Part shown: one piece after another, positions 1-12,120 of the stretch
Layout of the letters: every line of letters begins with the position of its first letter
How positions within the stretch are numbered: the stretch's first letter is position 1
Assembly: GCF_035594125.1 (NCBI RefSeq)
Contig: NC_087183.1
Span: forward strand, 11,703,368-11,767,367
DNA from: Scylla paramamosain
Taxonomy: Eukaryota > Arthropoda > Malacostraca > Decapoda > Portunidae
Direction: 5' to 3'
Length of the DNA: 64,000 nt
Made by a program: the position numbers and the translations under genes
The notes under the pieces: model-generated
Database searches by the model: none
Seen by the model: the letters and a program-made list of their open reading frames with translations, nothing else
What the model was told of the DNA's origin: nothing

Positions 1-1186
1 TGCTGTAGTACGGGTGGTGGATGTGGTGTGCTTGGGAGGGTGTGGGATGAACGTGTTTTGGTGGTGGAGGTGCGCATGGTGTGGTGTGAGGCTGTGTGGC
101 GAATATTATGGCATGGAAAGTGTGTGTGGTGAGAGCCTCTTCCACTTTCCCTTATTATTTTATGTTCTATGTAGGTGAAAGAGTGTGTGGCAGTAGTATT
201 AGAGCGGAAATTGAATAGTGGGGTGTGAATGTAACTACAAATGTGAATGTAGATGTGGATGTGAATTGTGAATGTTGTTATTGCTCTACTTTCCTTCATA
301 CTTGCAGAAACCTCCCAGTCATTACTGCTCCAAATTAATTCAACTTTTTTTCCTTCATTTGCAAAGCGAATTTCAATTACCTGAACACATTCATATACAT
401 AATACATAGAATCAAGGAGAAGAGTGGACCTGACTACATATCCAAGCTTGTGTACAGTAATTTTGCTATCTAAGAACATATGAACATAGTAATTTAGTTA
501 AGTGACTTTTTTTTGTACAAGTCTGTGAGGTTGTCAAGGATACAAAAAGAATAAAGAAGAGTTCGATTACAGTGCCGTCCCCCACCTAGAAATTGATCTA
601 CATATGCCCGTCTTGTTTTAAAACGATCGGCAAAATGACCTTTATTTATTTCTAAGATATCAGCTCATTTGCATACAATTTGGTATACCGGAAATAGATA
701 AATAAATACATAAATAAATAAATACATAAGTGTTTAGTCGGGATACATATTAATTTTCCTTCACGCTTTAAAGCAGGAGTTCGTGACACTTGGTAAAGCT
801 AATTATCTATTACCTCTAACAATAACGTCAGCACTTAACTGTAATCACCTGGCTGGAGCCGTGCCTTTCCTCCTCTGTACCTAGTGTGGGCGTAACGAGC
901 TTAATGAAGAGAAGAAATAGATAATGATACCTCAATGAGTAGCCGTGTAATTAAGTGACTTTTGCCATGGATGGAGTTAATCAGGAGGGAGTGGCTGGTG
1001 GTCGGCTGGGCTGTGCTGTTGTCTGGCGCTGTGTCGTAAGAGCTGGTGTGGCATAGTGGTCATGGGGCTTAAGATTGGCTTAACCATTCATTGTCTTGTA
1101 GTAAGTAGTTTGGCTTAAGTGGTAGCAGTTAATTACCGTAATTTGAGGAGATTAATGAGTTCTGGGTAGGACGAGGAACATGTTTT
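1..1186. other. Non-coding sequence, GT-rich at the start
   Basis: No open frame with protein-like composition on either strand. Positions 1-290 are GT-rich with a loose hexamer pattern (GTGAAT/GTAGAT) around 224-272. Positions 686-728 hold a short (AAAT)n tract with ATAC interruptions. The phrase TTAAGTGACTTTT occurs near 497 and again near 951. The rest looks like ordinary intergenic or intronic DNA. Confidence 0.6.
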
Positions 1187-1256
1187 GCTGGTGGTGGTGG
1201 TGGTGGTGCTACTGCTGCTGCTACTGCTACTGCTACTGCTACTGCTACTACTACTA
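1187..1256. repeat. Compound trinucleotide repeat (TGG)n then (CTG/CTA)n
   Basis: Seven or more TGG units run into mixed CTG and CTA triplets that alternate as a TACTGC hexamer. No frame here extends into protein-like sequence. Confidence 0.9.
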
Positions 1257-1313
1257 TGCCTAACGACATTTACAACAACAACGGTAACACTAAAGTGAAA
1301 AAAAAAGAATTGG

Positions 1314-1315
<2 letters not shown>

Positions 1316-1405
<90 letters not shown>

Positions 1406-1421
1406 AAGAGAGAGAGAGAGA
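1316..1421. repeat. (AG)n microsatellite
   Basis: About 106 bp of AG dinucleotides, pure for the first 75 bp and then interrupted by AAAG at two sites near the 3' end, an early sign of decay. Confidence 0.95.
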
Positions 1422-1800
1422 TAATGAAACGATAATATTATAACAAAATTATTACCTCATTAGGACTCAGCAGGTGGTGTTGATTATCCCAGTGTTACCC
1501 TAAGTGCCTTGTCACCAGTGTCCACCTGCTGCTGGCACCCGTGTCCTCTCAGGCGGCACATATATCCTGCACCTTTTCCTCACGTCACAGTGGCTTGGAG
1601 AATCTTTTACCTACCTGCCAAGAACACGTGTGCTTAATGACACTCCCACACCTGCTATGTACATCTGGCACACGTGTTTCCTCGCTCATCTTAACACAGG
1701 GACACGGTTACTCTCTGACACCCTCCGCGGGGCACAGTGGGGCGCCTTAACAAGAGGTGTCGCATGGGAGGACATCAGCGTCGCGGTATTGTGTGTGACG

Positions 1801-1804
<4 letters not shown>
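1422..1804. other. Non-coding spacer with a weak direct repeat
   Basis: A CTGCTGGCACCCGTGTCCTC-like phrase near 1529 is loosely repeated near 1651 (CTGGCACACGTGTTTCCTCG), suggesting an old duplication of about 120 bp. A 134-codon frame (1504-1908) runs through it into the TG array but has no recognisable domain and appears to be chance. Confidence 0.45.

Positions 1805-1844
<40 letters not shown>
1805..1844. repeat. (TG)n microsatellite
   Basis: Twenty pure TG units, preceded by a short TATATG. Confidence 0.95.
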
Positions 1845-1845
<1 letters not shown>

Positions 1846-3165
1846 GCGCTGGAAATTTGCTCAAGATCCTCCCGAGAAACTAACCTTCCGCGAGTGCCAG
1901 CTTTGTGACGCGCTGCTCCAAGTTTGGCCGTGTATCGGGGAGGTTCGGCAGGGAGTTTGTTTTTGGAGTTTAGTTTGGGCAATGTTGTGACCTATCTTGT
2001 TTACTGTAGGGTGTGTTTGTTACTCGGGGTTTGGTTGGTGGTTTTTTACTTGATTTCGTGAAAGATTTTGTTGTTGTTTTTGTTTGTCAGGGGGCAAGGA
2101 AATTGTTGTTTGTTCGCCTTATTTGAGAGGGGATTGTGTTTGATCGTGTTATCAGATTATTATTATTGTTGATCTTTTTAATTTATGATTGTTTTACCAT
2201 TATCATAAGTTATTTCCCATGCAGAGTGAAATGATAAACATTGTTCATCATGTATTTATTATTTCTTTTTTTCTTGTTTTAACTTCGTGATAATATTTTT
2301 CTATCTTTGTACATTTACATTAATTCTCGCTCCCGTGATGGAGATTACCGGTTGATTAATCCATTTGCGCTGACTAATGTTTTATATTTCCTTATGATAT
2401 ATTCAAGCGTCAGTGACAAACAAATGTACCGAAACACTGAGTTGCTTTCCATTAAGTTGATTTTACTTGTATAAATTGCGAATGATATTTGTGTTAACCT
2501 TGCAGGCTGCGTGGGGAGGCGTGGAGACATTATCATCCTCTATAGTTCCACCGGACAGAAACCTTCCACGACCTTCCCAGTGCATCTCTGTCAGCTGTCT
2601 GTCATTTCTAAGCCAGTCCAGTAAAACTTTGTATTTCATCACCATCTAATTCTCCGCCCTGTTTCCTTATGTCATCCCTTAGTGCTGTCACGGAGAGTGC
2701 CTTTAGGAATTAGTCACGTGATGGTCATTACACGTCTCGTGTGTCTGACTGGCTGGCTGAGGGCTGGAATGCTTTCTTTAGCCTCAAGATACGTATGAGC
2801 CTCCTATTCACACTCCAGGGGGTTTTAAAAATGGCCTCCATATTGTCAACAACCTTAAGCTTTCTTGCGGGCGTTGTCAAGAGATATAGAGCGGGTAGCA
2901 GCACATTAAGGGTGAAATTTGCGGCTTTTACTCATAAAAATGAACTTAATGTCCTAGCTTGTGGTTGTGTGTGGTGTGTTAACCTTCTCTACACCACACA
3001 CACACGTACACAGAAACTCACATGCAGACTAACAAAGTTTTCAAGAGTTAGTGTTTCTGCCGTGCCTCGTGACCCACAGTATTGTTGCCTATACTCTCCG
3101 TTATCCTTTGCATGTGCTGTTTTCCTCGTCTTTCTGTGCCTGAGGGATTTCTATCGCATTCTGTA
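1845..3165. other. Non-coding sequence, no feature recognised
   Basis: Ordinary composition with a T-rich section at 1980-2330. Frames at 2463-2649 overlap on both strands and 2741-3166 is a composite frame; none shows a domain, a conserved motif or a convincing exon boundary. A short CA run lies at about 2995-3005. Confidence 0.5.
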
Positions 3166-3993
<828 letters not shown>

Positions 3994-4330
3994 CACTCTT
4001 GCTCCTCCTCCTCCTCAGCTCATTAAGATTCTGATGAAGTTCTGGAAATCAGTATCTCAGCTCTGCAAGATATTTTAGGCATGTCAAGTTAATTAGCTCT
4101 GCATGTTTATTATTATTATTATTATTTTTTGCCTTTCCCTCACTTCGCTACATATAATTTGCTCTCCACACATCCAGCATAGCAGCGGTGCCCCTGGTCT
4201 GCCTTCGGATTTAGTAGATTGCTTACCTATTCCAGCAGTCGTGTGTGTATGTGTGGTGGGGATGAACCGGCCTGGGAAGGGAGAGAGGGAGAGCAGGGAC
4301 GGGTGTGTGAGGAAGGGAGAGCAGGACAGG

Positions 4331-4438
4331 TGTGCTTATTAATGGAGGTGTTACTACTGTTGTTGTAATTGTGTTGGTGTGTGTGTGTGTATGTGTTGTT
4401 GTTGTTGTTGTAGTTGTTTTTGTTGTTATTATTACTCG

Positions 4439-4489
<51 letters not shown>

Positions 4490-4501
4490 TATAATAATAT
4501 T

Positions 4502-4591
<90 letters not shown>

Positions 4592-4655
4592 CACGCAGAT
4601 ATGTGCTTATTACTGCAGGTGTTACTACTGTTGTTGTAATTGTGTTGGTGGGTGT
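4331..4655. repeat. 271-bp direct duplication of a compound repeat leader
   Basis: A 49-bp segment starting at 4331 (TGTGCTTATTAATGGAGGTG...) recurs at 4602 with about two mismatches. Both copies lead into TTG-rich and then ATT-rich sequence. The unit therefore comprises a unique leader plus microsatellites, duplicated in tandem. Confidence 0.85.
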
Positions 4656-4687
4656 TGTTCTTGTTGTTTTGTTGTTATTATTATTAC

Positions 4688-4731
<44 letters not shown>

Positions 4732-4791
4732 GTAGTAGTAGTAGTAGTAGTAGCAGTAGTAGTAGTAGTAGTATCATTATTATTATTATTA

Positions 4792-4823
<32 letters not shown>

Positions 4824-4976
4824 GTTGCTTTCACAATTTCATCAGCTTTTCTTGTCATTGTTCTCGTTGTTAAGATTTTACTGTAACGACAATACGAAAA
4901 ATAACATCATCATCAACAACAACAATATCATCAACAAAAACAACAATAACAACAACAACAACAACAACAACAACAG
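4439..4976. repeat. Compound trinucleotide block: (TAA), (TTA), (AGT), (ATT), (AAC)
   Basis: (TAA)n at 4439-4489 is followed after a short mixed ATT/ATC section by (TTA)n to 4590. A second block has (ATT)n 4675-4730, (AGT)n 4731-4772, (ATT)n 4773-4823, then AAC/ATC triplets 4906-4976. The adjacent TAA and TTA arrays are mutually complementary and can fold into a long AT hairpin. Poly-Ile and poly-Asn frames are artefacts. Confidence 0.92.
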
Positions 4977-5144
4977 CTATTATCACTACCACCTTTATCA
5001 CTACCTCACCACCACTACCACACTATCATAATTTATAATAATTTAGACTCCTTAATAATTTCGTTCTATGTATAAGCCACAAAGAGATTGCTATGCTTTC
5101 ATGTTTTATTAGTATATTATCACAACTACACATTTGCATCAACA

Positions 5145-5185
5145 CTCACACTCACACACACACACACATACACACACACACACAC
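5145..5185. repeat. Imperfect (AC)n microsatellite
   Basis: About 20 AC units with a TA interruption. Confidence 0.85.
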
Positions 5186-6057
5186 GTACGAATCTTTTCC
5201 TACATACTCTTAATTAGGCGGCGCGTGAACGTGTTTCCTCGTGTGAGCCTCTCCGTTCACTTCCACCAATCTCCATATCATGTTTGTTGATTTGACGCGC
5301 TAGAGAATCTGTATATACGTACTCGTGCTCTGCTGCGTCATTCCACAACAGCGAGAGGGCGAGGTCACTGTGTTGTCGTTGGTTACTCAAAGTGCAGAGG
5401 TAAAAATTCCTTGGTGCGTAGTCTTGAATGCTTTGCTCTCTCATTAGGATGGTTTGCAAAGGCCAGGGATGATTACTCGCGTACCCATAATGTTCCTTTC
5501 TCATTGATGGAGATTTCTTGTTAAGTGATCACTAGACACTAATATATTCCTTTGCCTCCTGTTGAAAGTGTAGAATCTATGTGTTATTATCGATAGTATC
5601 ATGATAACACCCCATTGAAATTGTGTGGCTTTCATTTTAGCTTGTTAGAGTGTCAGAATATAAATATCAGTAAAATCAATCTTAGAAAACATCCTTGAAA
5701 GCCTAATAACTAATGTCAGTCTTGCAATAGAACTATATAAAAAAAATCTCTGAAAACCTCGTAATTTTCTCTAGAATCTGTCAAAAGTGCAGATTTTATT
5801 TATGTAAACTACGAAGACATCTTTGAAAATCTCCAAAATCTTCCACTGGAGCTTGGTAAAAGGAGGCGGGGGATAAGGCGGCGAGGAGTTTGAGAATGCA
5901 GTCGCGCGTCGAGGGAGTTTTGAAGTGCTGCAGTGTTTGTCCGCATGAGCGTTTGTCGCGCCTGATAAAGATCAAGTGTCATCTTTTTCCCATTTCTAAG
6001 CTTTCACCAAGAACGGCCGTATATTTTCCAGAGCCGCACCCTGCATTGTGTGGAGGA
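5186..6057. other. Non-coding sequence with degenerate 55-75 bp repeats
   Basis: Three loosely similar segments starting near 5686, 5745 and 5815 share a pattern like AACATCTTTGAAAACCTC followed by AATTTTCTCTAGAATC, consistent with an old tandem array. Position 5351 onward on the plus strand has a short frame beginning HCVVVGYSKCRGKN that faintly recalls a THAP zinc finger start but lacks its later residues. Confidence 0.35.
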
Positions 6058-6324
6058 AAACTTGGTATTTGAGACATTATAAAGACGGTCTAGGTTTTTG
6101 GCTTCAGTCAGGTATGAATATTTACACCAATAACACGAACTTGCGAGTAATAAAATGCTGTCTTTCTCAATTCCACTTTAGAGGTTTCACAGAAAATGGA
6201 TGTGTATCTTCTCAGTGCTATTTAGAGACAAACTAGTATTTTCAAACATTATACTTACGTACCAGATTCAATTTTTAGTTCCAAGATTGAAATATTTAAT
6301 CCATTAATACGAACAACTGAGGGA
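6058..6324. repeat. Two-copy direct repeat, period about 173 bp
   Basis: 6058-6148 (AAAACTTGGTATTTGAGACA...) matches 6231-6324 (ACAAACTAGTATTTTCAAAC...) with both copies ending in an AATATTTA...AATAACACGAAC-like phrase. Divergence is considerable. Confidence 0.55.
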
Positions 6325-6346
6325 GGAAGACAAAAAAATGGAATAA

Positions 6347-6830
6347 GGCTATTTTTTGGTACTATGAGAAACACACTTCCTTTTTTCTCCTGATCCTTGC
6401 TTATGAAAATCTGCTGAATGACTGATTAGTTTTGTTTAGTGGCTATTTTGCAGTTGGAGCCTTAGAACACGTGTGGTGATTAGCGAGAGGGAGAGAGAGA
6501 AAAAAAAAAAAAGAAAAAGACAAAGCACTATTTCTAGTACAATGATAAACTCTCACTGTTCCATTTTCCCCTGATTCTTGCCTGTGGAAAACTGCTTAAC
6601 TAATGATCAGTTTTACCTGGTGGTTGTTTTGCAGTCGCAGCGACCCAGAAAGTGTGGTGATTAGGGAGGGGAAAAAAAAAAGTCAAAGGGCTATTTCTAG
6701 TACCATGAGACACCCACACTTTCTTTTCCCCTAATCCTTTGTTATGGAAAACTGCTTGGCGACTAATAAATTTTTTCCCAGTGGTTATTTTGCTGTCGGA
6801 GTTTTCCAAGAAATGTGGTGATTAGCGCTG
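6347..6830. repeat. Three-copy tandem repeat, unit about 163-178 bp
   Basis: Copies start near 6347, 6525 and 6688. Each contains GGCTATTTCTAGTACCATGA, a CCCCTGATCCTTGC-type block, AAACTGCTTAAC, a TTATTTTGCAGTCG-type block and ends GTGTGGTGATTAG. Poly-A of differing length joins the copies. Confidence 0.85.
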
Positions 6831-7036
6831 TCTGTTCCGCGTGTGACTTGTCAAGCGTCCTTCCGCCGTCGGGGATTATGGTTCAATCAAGGGAAAATAA
6901 AAAGCAGAAGCCGCGCCCGGAGCCTGCAAGCTGCGTAAAGCCGGCGGTAGATTGTGGGTGTTTAAGCCGCACTCGCAAGCTGGTGTAAAGCTGGTTCTCG
7001 TACCCATCCCATCTACTGCAGAAGGGAAAGTTGATG

Positions 7037-7039
<3 letters not shown>

Positions 7040-7100
<61 letters not shown>
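7040..7100. repeat. (AC)n microsatellite
   Basis: About 30 pure AC units. The CVCV frame on the minus strand is its translation. Confidence 0.95.
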
Positions 7101-7102
<2 letters not shown>

Positions 7103-7600
7103 CACACGCACACACGCACCATAAAGGCCACGAGGAGGCTGCGGTGGCTCCCTGTGGAGCTGTAACCCGCCTGACCTGTCCCTGGCTCACTGTGCTGACC
7201 CTCGCGCCCAGTTGGGGAAAAACCCGAGGGCTGTTGGACGCTCGAGTGGACAAGGGTTCGTAAATAAAGGTGTTATGGGTGTTGAGGGAGCGGCGGAGAG
7301 CCAACCACCGGCACGTGTCCCTCCTGAAGGCCTCCTGAAGGTGCCGCAAGAAAGTGTTCACTGCTCAGGAACCCGAGGAAGAGAGGGCGCACTTCGGGAG
7401 GGAGAGGAGTGCCGGGTGGTAATGGGTATGGCCAAGTGAGGACAAGTGGTGCGCAGGTAACGTTCGCTGCCAGGTGGGGACAAGTAAGAATACACCAGAA
7501 GAGGTTGTTTCGAATAGGTAGCAAGGTTAGAGGGCGTCAAGCAGGACGGTGTACTGCGGATAGCTTGTGTGCAGATGATATTGGAATGTGGGCAGCTGAT
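7101..7600. other. Non-coding, GC-moderate sequence
   Basis: No recognised gene. CCTGAAGG is repeated twice at about 7324-7340. Overlapping frames occur on both strands, which argues against any of them. Confidence 0.4.
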
Positions 7601-8010
7601 TGACAGATAAGAATAGGTAAAAGTGGGTGCGGTAGGGTTTTGTATGGTATGCATGATAAATTAGTAGTTATGTAAGGTCAAGCAAGATTAAGGTAAGGTC
7701 AAGGTAGGGTTAAATGATGAACAGGCGCCAGAGAAGGTAAGATGAGGGGGTGAGAGCGTGCCAGGAAAGGTAAGGTAATGAGAGTAATGGGATCAAGGAA
7801 GGTGTTAGGAGATCAGACGGTGTTAGAAAAATCTATGGTAAGGGATAAGAGAGCTAGAAAAGTTGAGATAGAGGGAGGGAGTGCTAGGATAGGTAAAGTA
7901 GGTGAATAGTCAGGAAAGGTAAGGAAGGAGGTGAGGTGGTGCTAGGAAAGGTAAGATAGGGAGGTGAAAGTGCGAGAATACGCGAGTTAAGGAATGGAGG
8001 TGTGTCAGGA
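7600..8010. repeat. Degenerate minisatellite rich in AGGTAAGG
   Basis: Variants of GTGCTAGGAAAGGTAAGATAG followed by a short AGGTGA-like spacer recur with an irregular spacing of roughly 40-45 bp. GT-AG-like motifs abound here because of the repeat and should not be taken as splice donors. Confidence 0.65.
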
Positions 8011-8385
8011 AATAAAATAAAAAAAAAGAATAAAAAAAAGGTAAGGGATAAGGAGGAGAGTTGGTGGCAATGAGAGTAGTTTTCACTAAGTCGTCTATAT
8101 ACGTCATATATTTCCACATTATCTCGCTACTTTTCCTCACGTTATGGGGAAAAAAAAGCAACACATGGTCCGGCAATGCTCTTTCCTCCCTGCCATTAAG
8201 ATTACCTTCGTGGGGATAATTGTGCAGGTAGTTTAGCGAAAGATGACGTTAAAGACCTAAATACAGGAATCGCGGAACTTTTGGATTTCGTAATTACTCG
8301 TGGCAAGGCGGTTCTCTGGGCGGCCTGTGCGTTTCCGCCGCCACGCTAGGCCGCCACACGCAGGGCTGCACCACTGACGCCACGC
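8011..8385. other. Non-coding, nothing recognised
   Basis: Poly-A interrupted tract at 8010-8040, then ordinary sequence ending in a GC-rich stretch with several CCACGC motifs. Confidence 0.45.
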
Positions 8386-9125
8386 ACGCCACAAGCCTTC
8401 CCTCAATTCCGCCCCGTGTGTATGGTTCTCAGTTCCCTCATGTTGATGCTAGTTCGAATCGCACTTTTTTCTAACTTAACCTACTATATCTAAACTAACG
8501 TAACCTAAAATAACCTAACCTAACGTAACCTAATCTTATATAACATAACATACGCCACAAACTTTCTATCTCACGTGTATGGATTGATTAAGTTCTCTCA
8601 TATTGATGTTAATTTGAATCCTAGCTCTCCCTAATGTAGCCTAGCATAACTTTGCATAACGTTATCTAACACCACAAAGCTTCTCTCAGTTCCATCATTT
8701 GTGTATGTATGAATTAATCTGCTATTTATCGATGTTACTCTGAACGGCAGCTATTCTGGTTAATCTCAGCAAGTATAACGTTGCCTAACAAAACCTAACT
8801 CAACGTAACACGGCGTCACTAAAACTTACTATTGTCCCACCTCCTCTGAATGGATAAATAAGTTTGCTTTATATTAATATGATCATGAGCCGTAACTTAC
8901 CCTAACGTTGTAAATTGCCGTAAACTCGTAACTTGGCCTAACCTTGTAACTTCCCCTAACCTTACCCATTCTAATCAAGTGTAATCCAACCAAACCTAAC
9001 CTCACAGAACGTAACAACGCCACTGACCTCCCCATAATCCTCTACCGCTACCCTCTCCCTTATGGATCAATTAAGTCACCTTATATCGATGTTACCACGA
9101 ACAGTATCTTTTTCCAAGGCTTCAT
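8386..9125. repeat. Complex satellite with TTAGG-like tracts, five units
   Basis: Five units begin near 8386, 8552, 8669, 8811 and 9017. Each starts with a block like ACGCCACAAACTTTCTCTC, then TGTATGGATTAATTAAGTTC and TCATATTGATGTTA, and then runs into a degenerate CCTAA/CGTAA tract that resembles the complement of the arthropod telomere repeat. Unit spacing is irregular (about 117-206 bp) because the telomere-like part varies in length. Confidence 0.8.
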
Positions 9126-9783
9126 GGGGGAAATACAAGCCGTAGAGATGACCGTCTATTTTCCTGGAATGACGATGTAATTATTTCCTCTCATTAGGGC
9201 CCATTCATGTCTGAAGGGGCAGTGATTAGTCCCCTAGGGAAGGCCGAGACTCAGGTGCTGCCGGAGACGCTGAAGGTGCTGGAGGTTAGGTAGATTTGCA
9301 GTGTTCTTTGTTATCATTCTGTAGTGGGGAACTTAATACGAGGACCTTTATTACCTGTGCTACCTGCTTTGGCCCTCTCTCTACCTTCATCTTTTGCTAA
9401 CACTTAAAGCACTGAGAAGGAATGCTTGTAACGATACATACACACAATAGTCGGTTAATTTTGTCTTTTATAAGTTACACAATTATTTAACAAACTTTAG
9501 TATAAAAAAAAATGTCTAAAAAGTAATTATGGGAGCAGTGAAAGGGTTAAATAATTACCCTTGTTACCTGTTTCCTGTCTCACCTGTGTCACCTTTGTTG
9601 CTGTGGTCTCTTTCCCGCGCTCTGAGACTCCGATATGTAAGGATTTGCTTGGTAATCCCGCCTCGTGGTGATAAATGCATGACAGGGCTGGTGATGAGTG
9701 GCCGCGGGTGATAGGACTGTGGTCAGTGCTGATGGTGCTGTCGCAGTGGTGCTGGTGTGCTTTCTCGGTGATGCTGAGGGTGT

Positions 9784-9784
<1 letters not shown>
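9126..9784. other. Non-coding; one perfect 11-bp inverted repeat
   Basis: AATTATTTAAC at 9481-9491 pairs with GTTAAATAATT at 9546-9556 (54-nt spacer). A TTACCTGTGCTACCTG-like phrase near 9350 is repeated near 9556. No gene recognised. Confidence 0.45.

Positions 9785-9826
<42 letters not shown>
9785..9826. repeat. (TG)n microsatellite
   Basis: About 21 TG units embedded in a TGGTGCTG-rich region. Confidence 0.95.
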
Positions 9827-9827
<1 letters not shown>

Positions 9828-10085
9828 GGTATGGTAATGCTGAGTGTCTGGGTGGTGCTGAGTGGTAGTTTATGATGGTCAGGTGGTGCTGAATTCGGTG
9901 AGGGTAATGATGAATGGTGCTAGGTGCTGAAGTGGTGCTGAGTGACAGTTTGTGATGGTGTAGTGATGCTGAGTGGTGTTGAGTGGTAGTTTGTGGTGGT
10001 ACGGTGACGCTAAATTCAGTGTTAGTAATGCTGAAAGGTGCAGAGTGCTAGAGTGGTGCTGATCGCTGGTGCGTGGTGCTAGTGA
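9827..10085. repeat. GTGGTGCTGAGTGG-type minisatellite
   Basis: GTGGTGCTGAGTGGTAGTTT and close variants recur near 9852, 9938, 9974 and 10052, alternating with GGTGCTGAATTCGGTG variants. Higher-order period is roughly 85-110 bp. Confidence 0.7.
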
Positions 10086-10410
10086 GTCCCGTCTTTCTGC
10101 CTTCCAATCCGAGCCTCCCCATTCAAGCTTCCCTCATTCCCAGGCAAAATTTTCTCGCAATATTGACAGCTTTTTAAGATTACGTTTGGATTCAGTTTTG
10201 GCAGACCAATTTTCCGGGGCCAGAATTCCTCTCCGCAAAGCTGCAGTTGGGTGGACGCACTTGGACTGAATTTAATTGCACAGTATTACCGGGAAATGCA
10301 GCCAGGCCACCACACACCGTGCATTGCTGACGAAGTGCACGTTCTTGGCCCCGACAGTGAAGGAGGGTAAATGACAGGGATTCTGCTTCAGTGCCTCGTG
10401 TGTCTTTTTT
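10086..10410. other. Non-coding, nothing recognised
   Basis: A 66-codon frame (10069-10269) has mixed composition but no domain. Composition is close to average. Confidence 0.4.
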
Positions 10411-10417
10411 TTTTTTG

Positions 10418-10974
10418 AGAGGTGATGCTTGTGTTTGTGTTTGAAGGAGAGTTGTGCGGGGCTTGGCCGGTGAAGGGGATGTGCAGGAGTCTTTTTTTGT
10501 GTCTCGAGTGTCATTTTTAAGGAGGTCATGGTTGTGTTGTGCTGGAGTTGGACTTATGCTGTGAGGGAAATTAATGACTTGTATTCTGTGTCTGTGCCTT
10601 GGATGACCTTTATTTATTTAGTTTGGTGGTTAGTTAGTGTGTTATTCAGTTATTTAGCTATTTAATCAATGGGTAAGATGGTTATTTATGCATTTAGTTA
10701 GGTAGTTAGTAAGTTATTTAGTTAGTTAGCTAGTGAGTGAGTTATTTAGTTGGTTATTTTAATTCATTTATTTTAAAGAGGGTGGTGTTTGTGTTTGAGC
10801 GAGACAGTTGTGCTGGACGTTGATAGTGAAGGGAATTACTATTCTGGATTTGTTTTTTCCGTTTATGCTGATGGCTCGAGAGAGGTGTTTGTGCGCGTGT
10901 GTCAGCGAGATAATTGTGCGGGGCTTAGACACCGAAGGGAACTGATGCGAGTGTCAAGGATTGTTTGTCCGAGA

Positions 10975-11020
<46 letters not shown>

Positions 11021-11110
11021 TAGAATAGAGGCGTTGTGTGTGTGTGTGTGTGTGAGCGGGATATTTGTACGTACTCTCACGATGGTGTTACTATTCCATG
11101 TTTTTTTTGC
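10418..11110. repeat. Dispersed tandem copies of a roughly 100-bp unit
   Basis: Four related segments start near 10418, 10778, 10876 and 11027, each with GAGGTGTTTGTG, an AGCGAGA-like spacer, TTGTGCGGGGCTTG and GAAGGGA. The first two are separated by a TTAG/TTAGT tetranucleotide-like stretch (10610-10770). (ATT)n lies at 10974-11022 and a short GT run at 11036-11054. Confidence 0.6.
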
Positions 11111-12072
11111 TTTAAATTATGTAGAGTAGTTATTGCAAAATAGCGAACTAATATGCTAATGTTTTGCCCTTTCGTCGTGTTTTTATGTTTGCTAATTAAA
11201 TGCCTTAAAGCGACGTGAAAATTGAAGTATTTCATGAAAGGTCACAATATCAAATAGATGCAATAACAGCAAATGCCATTTTTTTTATTTCACTTATTTA
11301 TGTTTTTATGATGTGACGATCATGTTAATATGTTTTAATGGGACTCACACTGCCATGGCGCCTTCAAACTACAGAAATATGAACATGTTTGTAAATGACT
11401 ACTTAGGTGCACTGTTATCTAAATGCAACAACAACAACAACAACAATCTGACACTGACTAAATTGCGCCCTACAATATAAAAATCACTTTTTAATAATTT
11501 GTTGTTGCGGCATTTAACGTGCGTTTTTTACGTTTATTTTACTACTGGCTGCTTTCCTCCCTGCGCCTCCTCTCCGACATTGTATTTCATGTGTACGTAT
11601 ATGAAACAATACGAAAATATCAGCCACGTGTGAAAATGTTTAGCGCGGGATGACGCAACCTCCCCACGAAGCATTTGTGTTACATGAAGAATTATGACAA
11701 CCTGTACAGGCCGTGTGATGGAATTCGTGCTTTCAGTAATACATATTCATTCCGATAAACACAAAAACACACCAGTATGTACGGCGAAATGTTTTGGATG
11801 CCCGATATGTGATTGCGGAACACCGACAGACAATCAGACTTAACACAAATAAAAAGAGTTGCGTGTATCATTACGGAACACGAAGGGATCCAGACAGATT
11901 GTTTTTAGTGCCAATGCAGGGAAAGGTCGCGGCATTGCAGGACGTACTTTGGTCTTCAATATAGCGGAGAGTGAAGCTTTCAGGGGAGCAGTCTCATGTT
12001 GCTTTTGTTCATTCTTTGTTCTGTTGTCACGCTTTTTTATTCATCGTTGTGTTTGCTAAGCAGAGATCGACG

Positions 12073-12073
<1 letters not shown>
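11111..12073. other. Non-coding sequence, AT-moderate
   Basis: Contains a (CAA)n tract at about 11427-11447 and an imperfect hairpin around 11580-11612 (ATTGTATTTCAT / ATGAAACAAT). No transcribed gene recognised. Confidence 0.45.

Positions 12074-12116
<43 letters not shown>
12074..12116. repeat. (GT)n microsatellite
   Basis: About 21 pure units. Confidence 0.95.

Positions 12117-12120
<4 letters not shown>

Noticed and set aside
5351..5519. Plus-strand HCVVVGYSKCRGKN resembling the start of a THAP zinc finger
   Set aside because: The second zinc cysteine position is Tyr, and the later Trp, Cys, His and Pro landmarks of THAP are not found in the following residues.
7600..8010. Many AGGTAAG splice-donor-like sites
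   Set aside because: They arise from the AGGTAAGG minisatellite and have no associated coding frames.
8440..8460. GTTCGAATC as a tRNA or SINE B box
   Set aside because: No matching A box or cloverleaf around it; the phrase belongs to the satellite unit and is altered in the other units.
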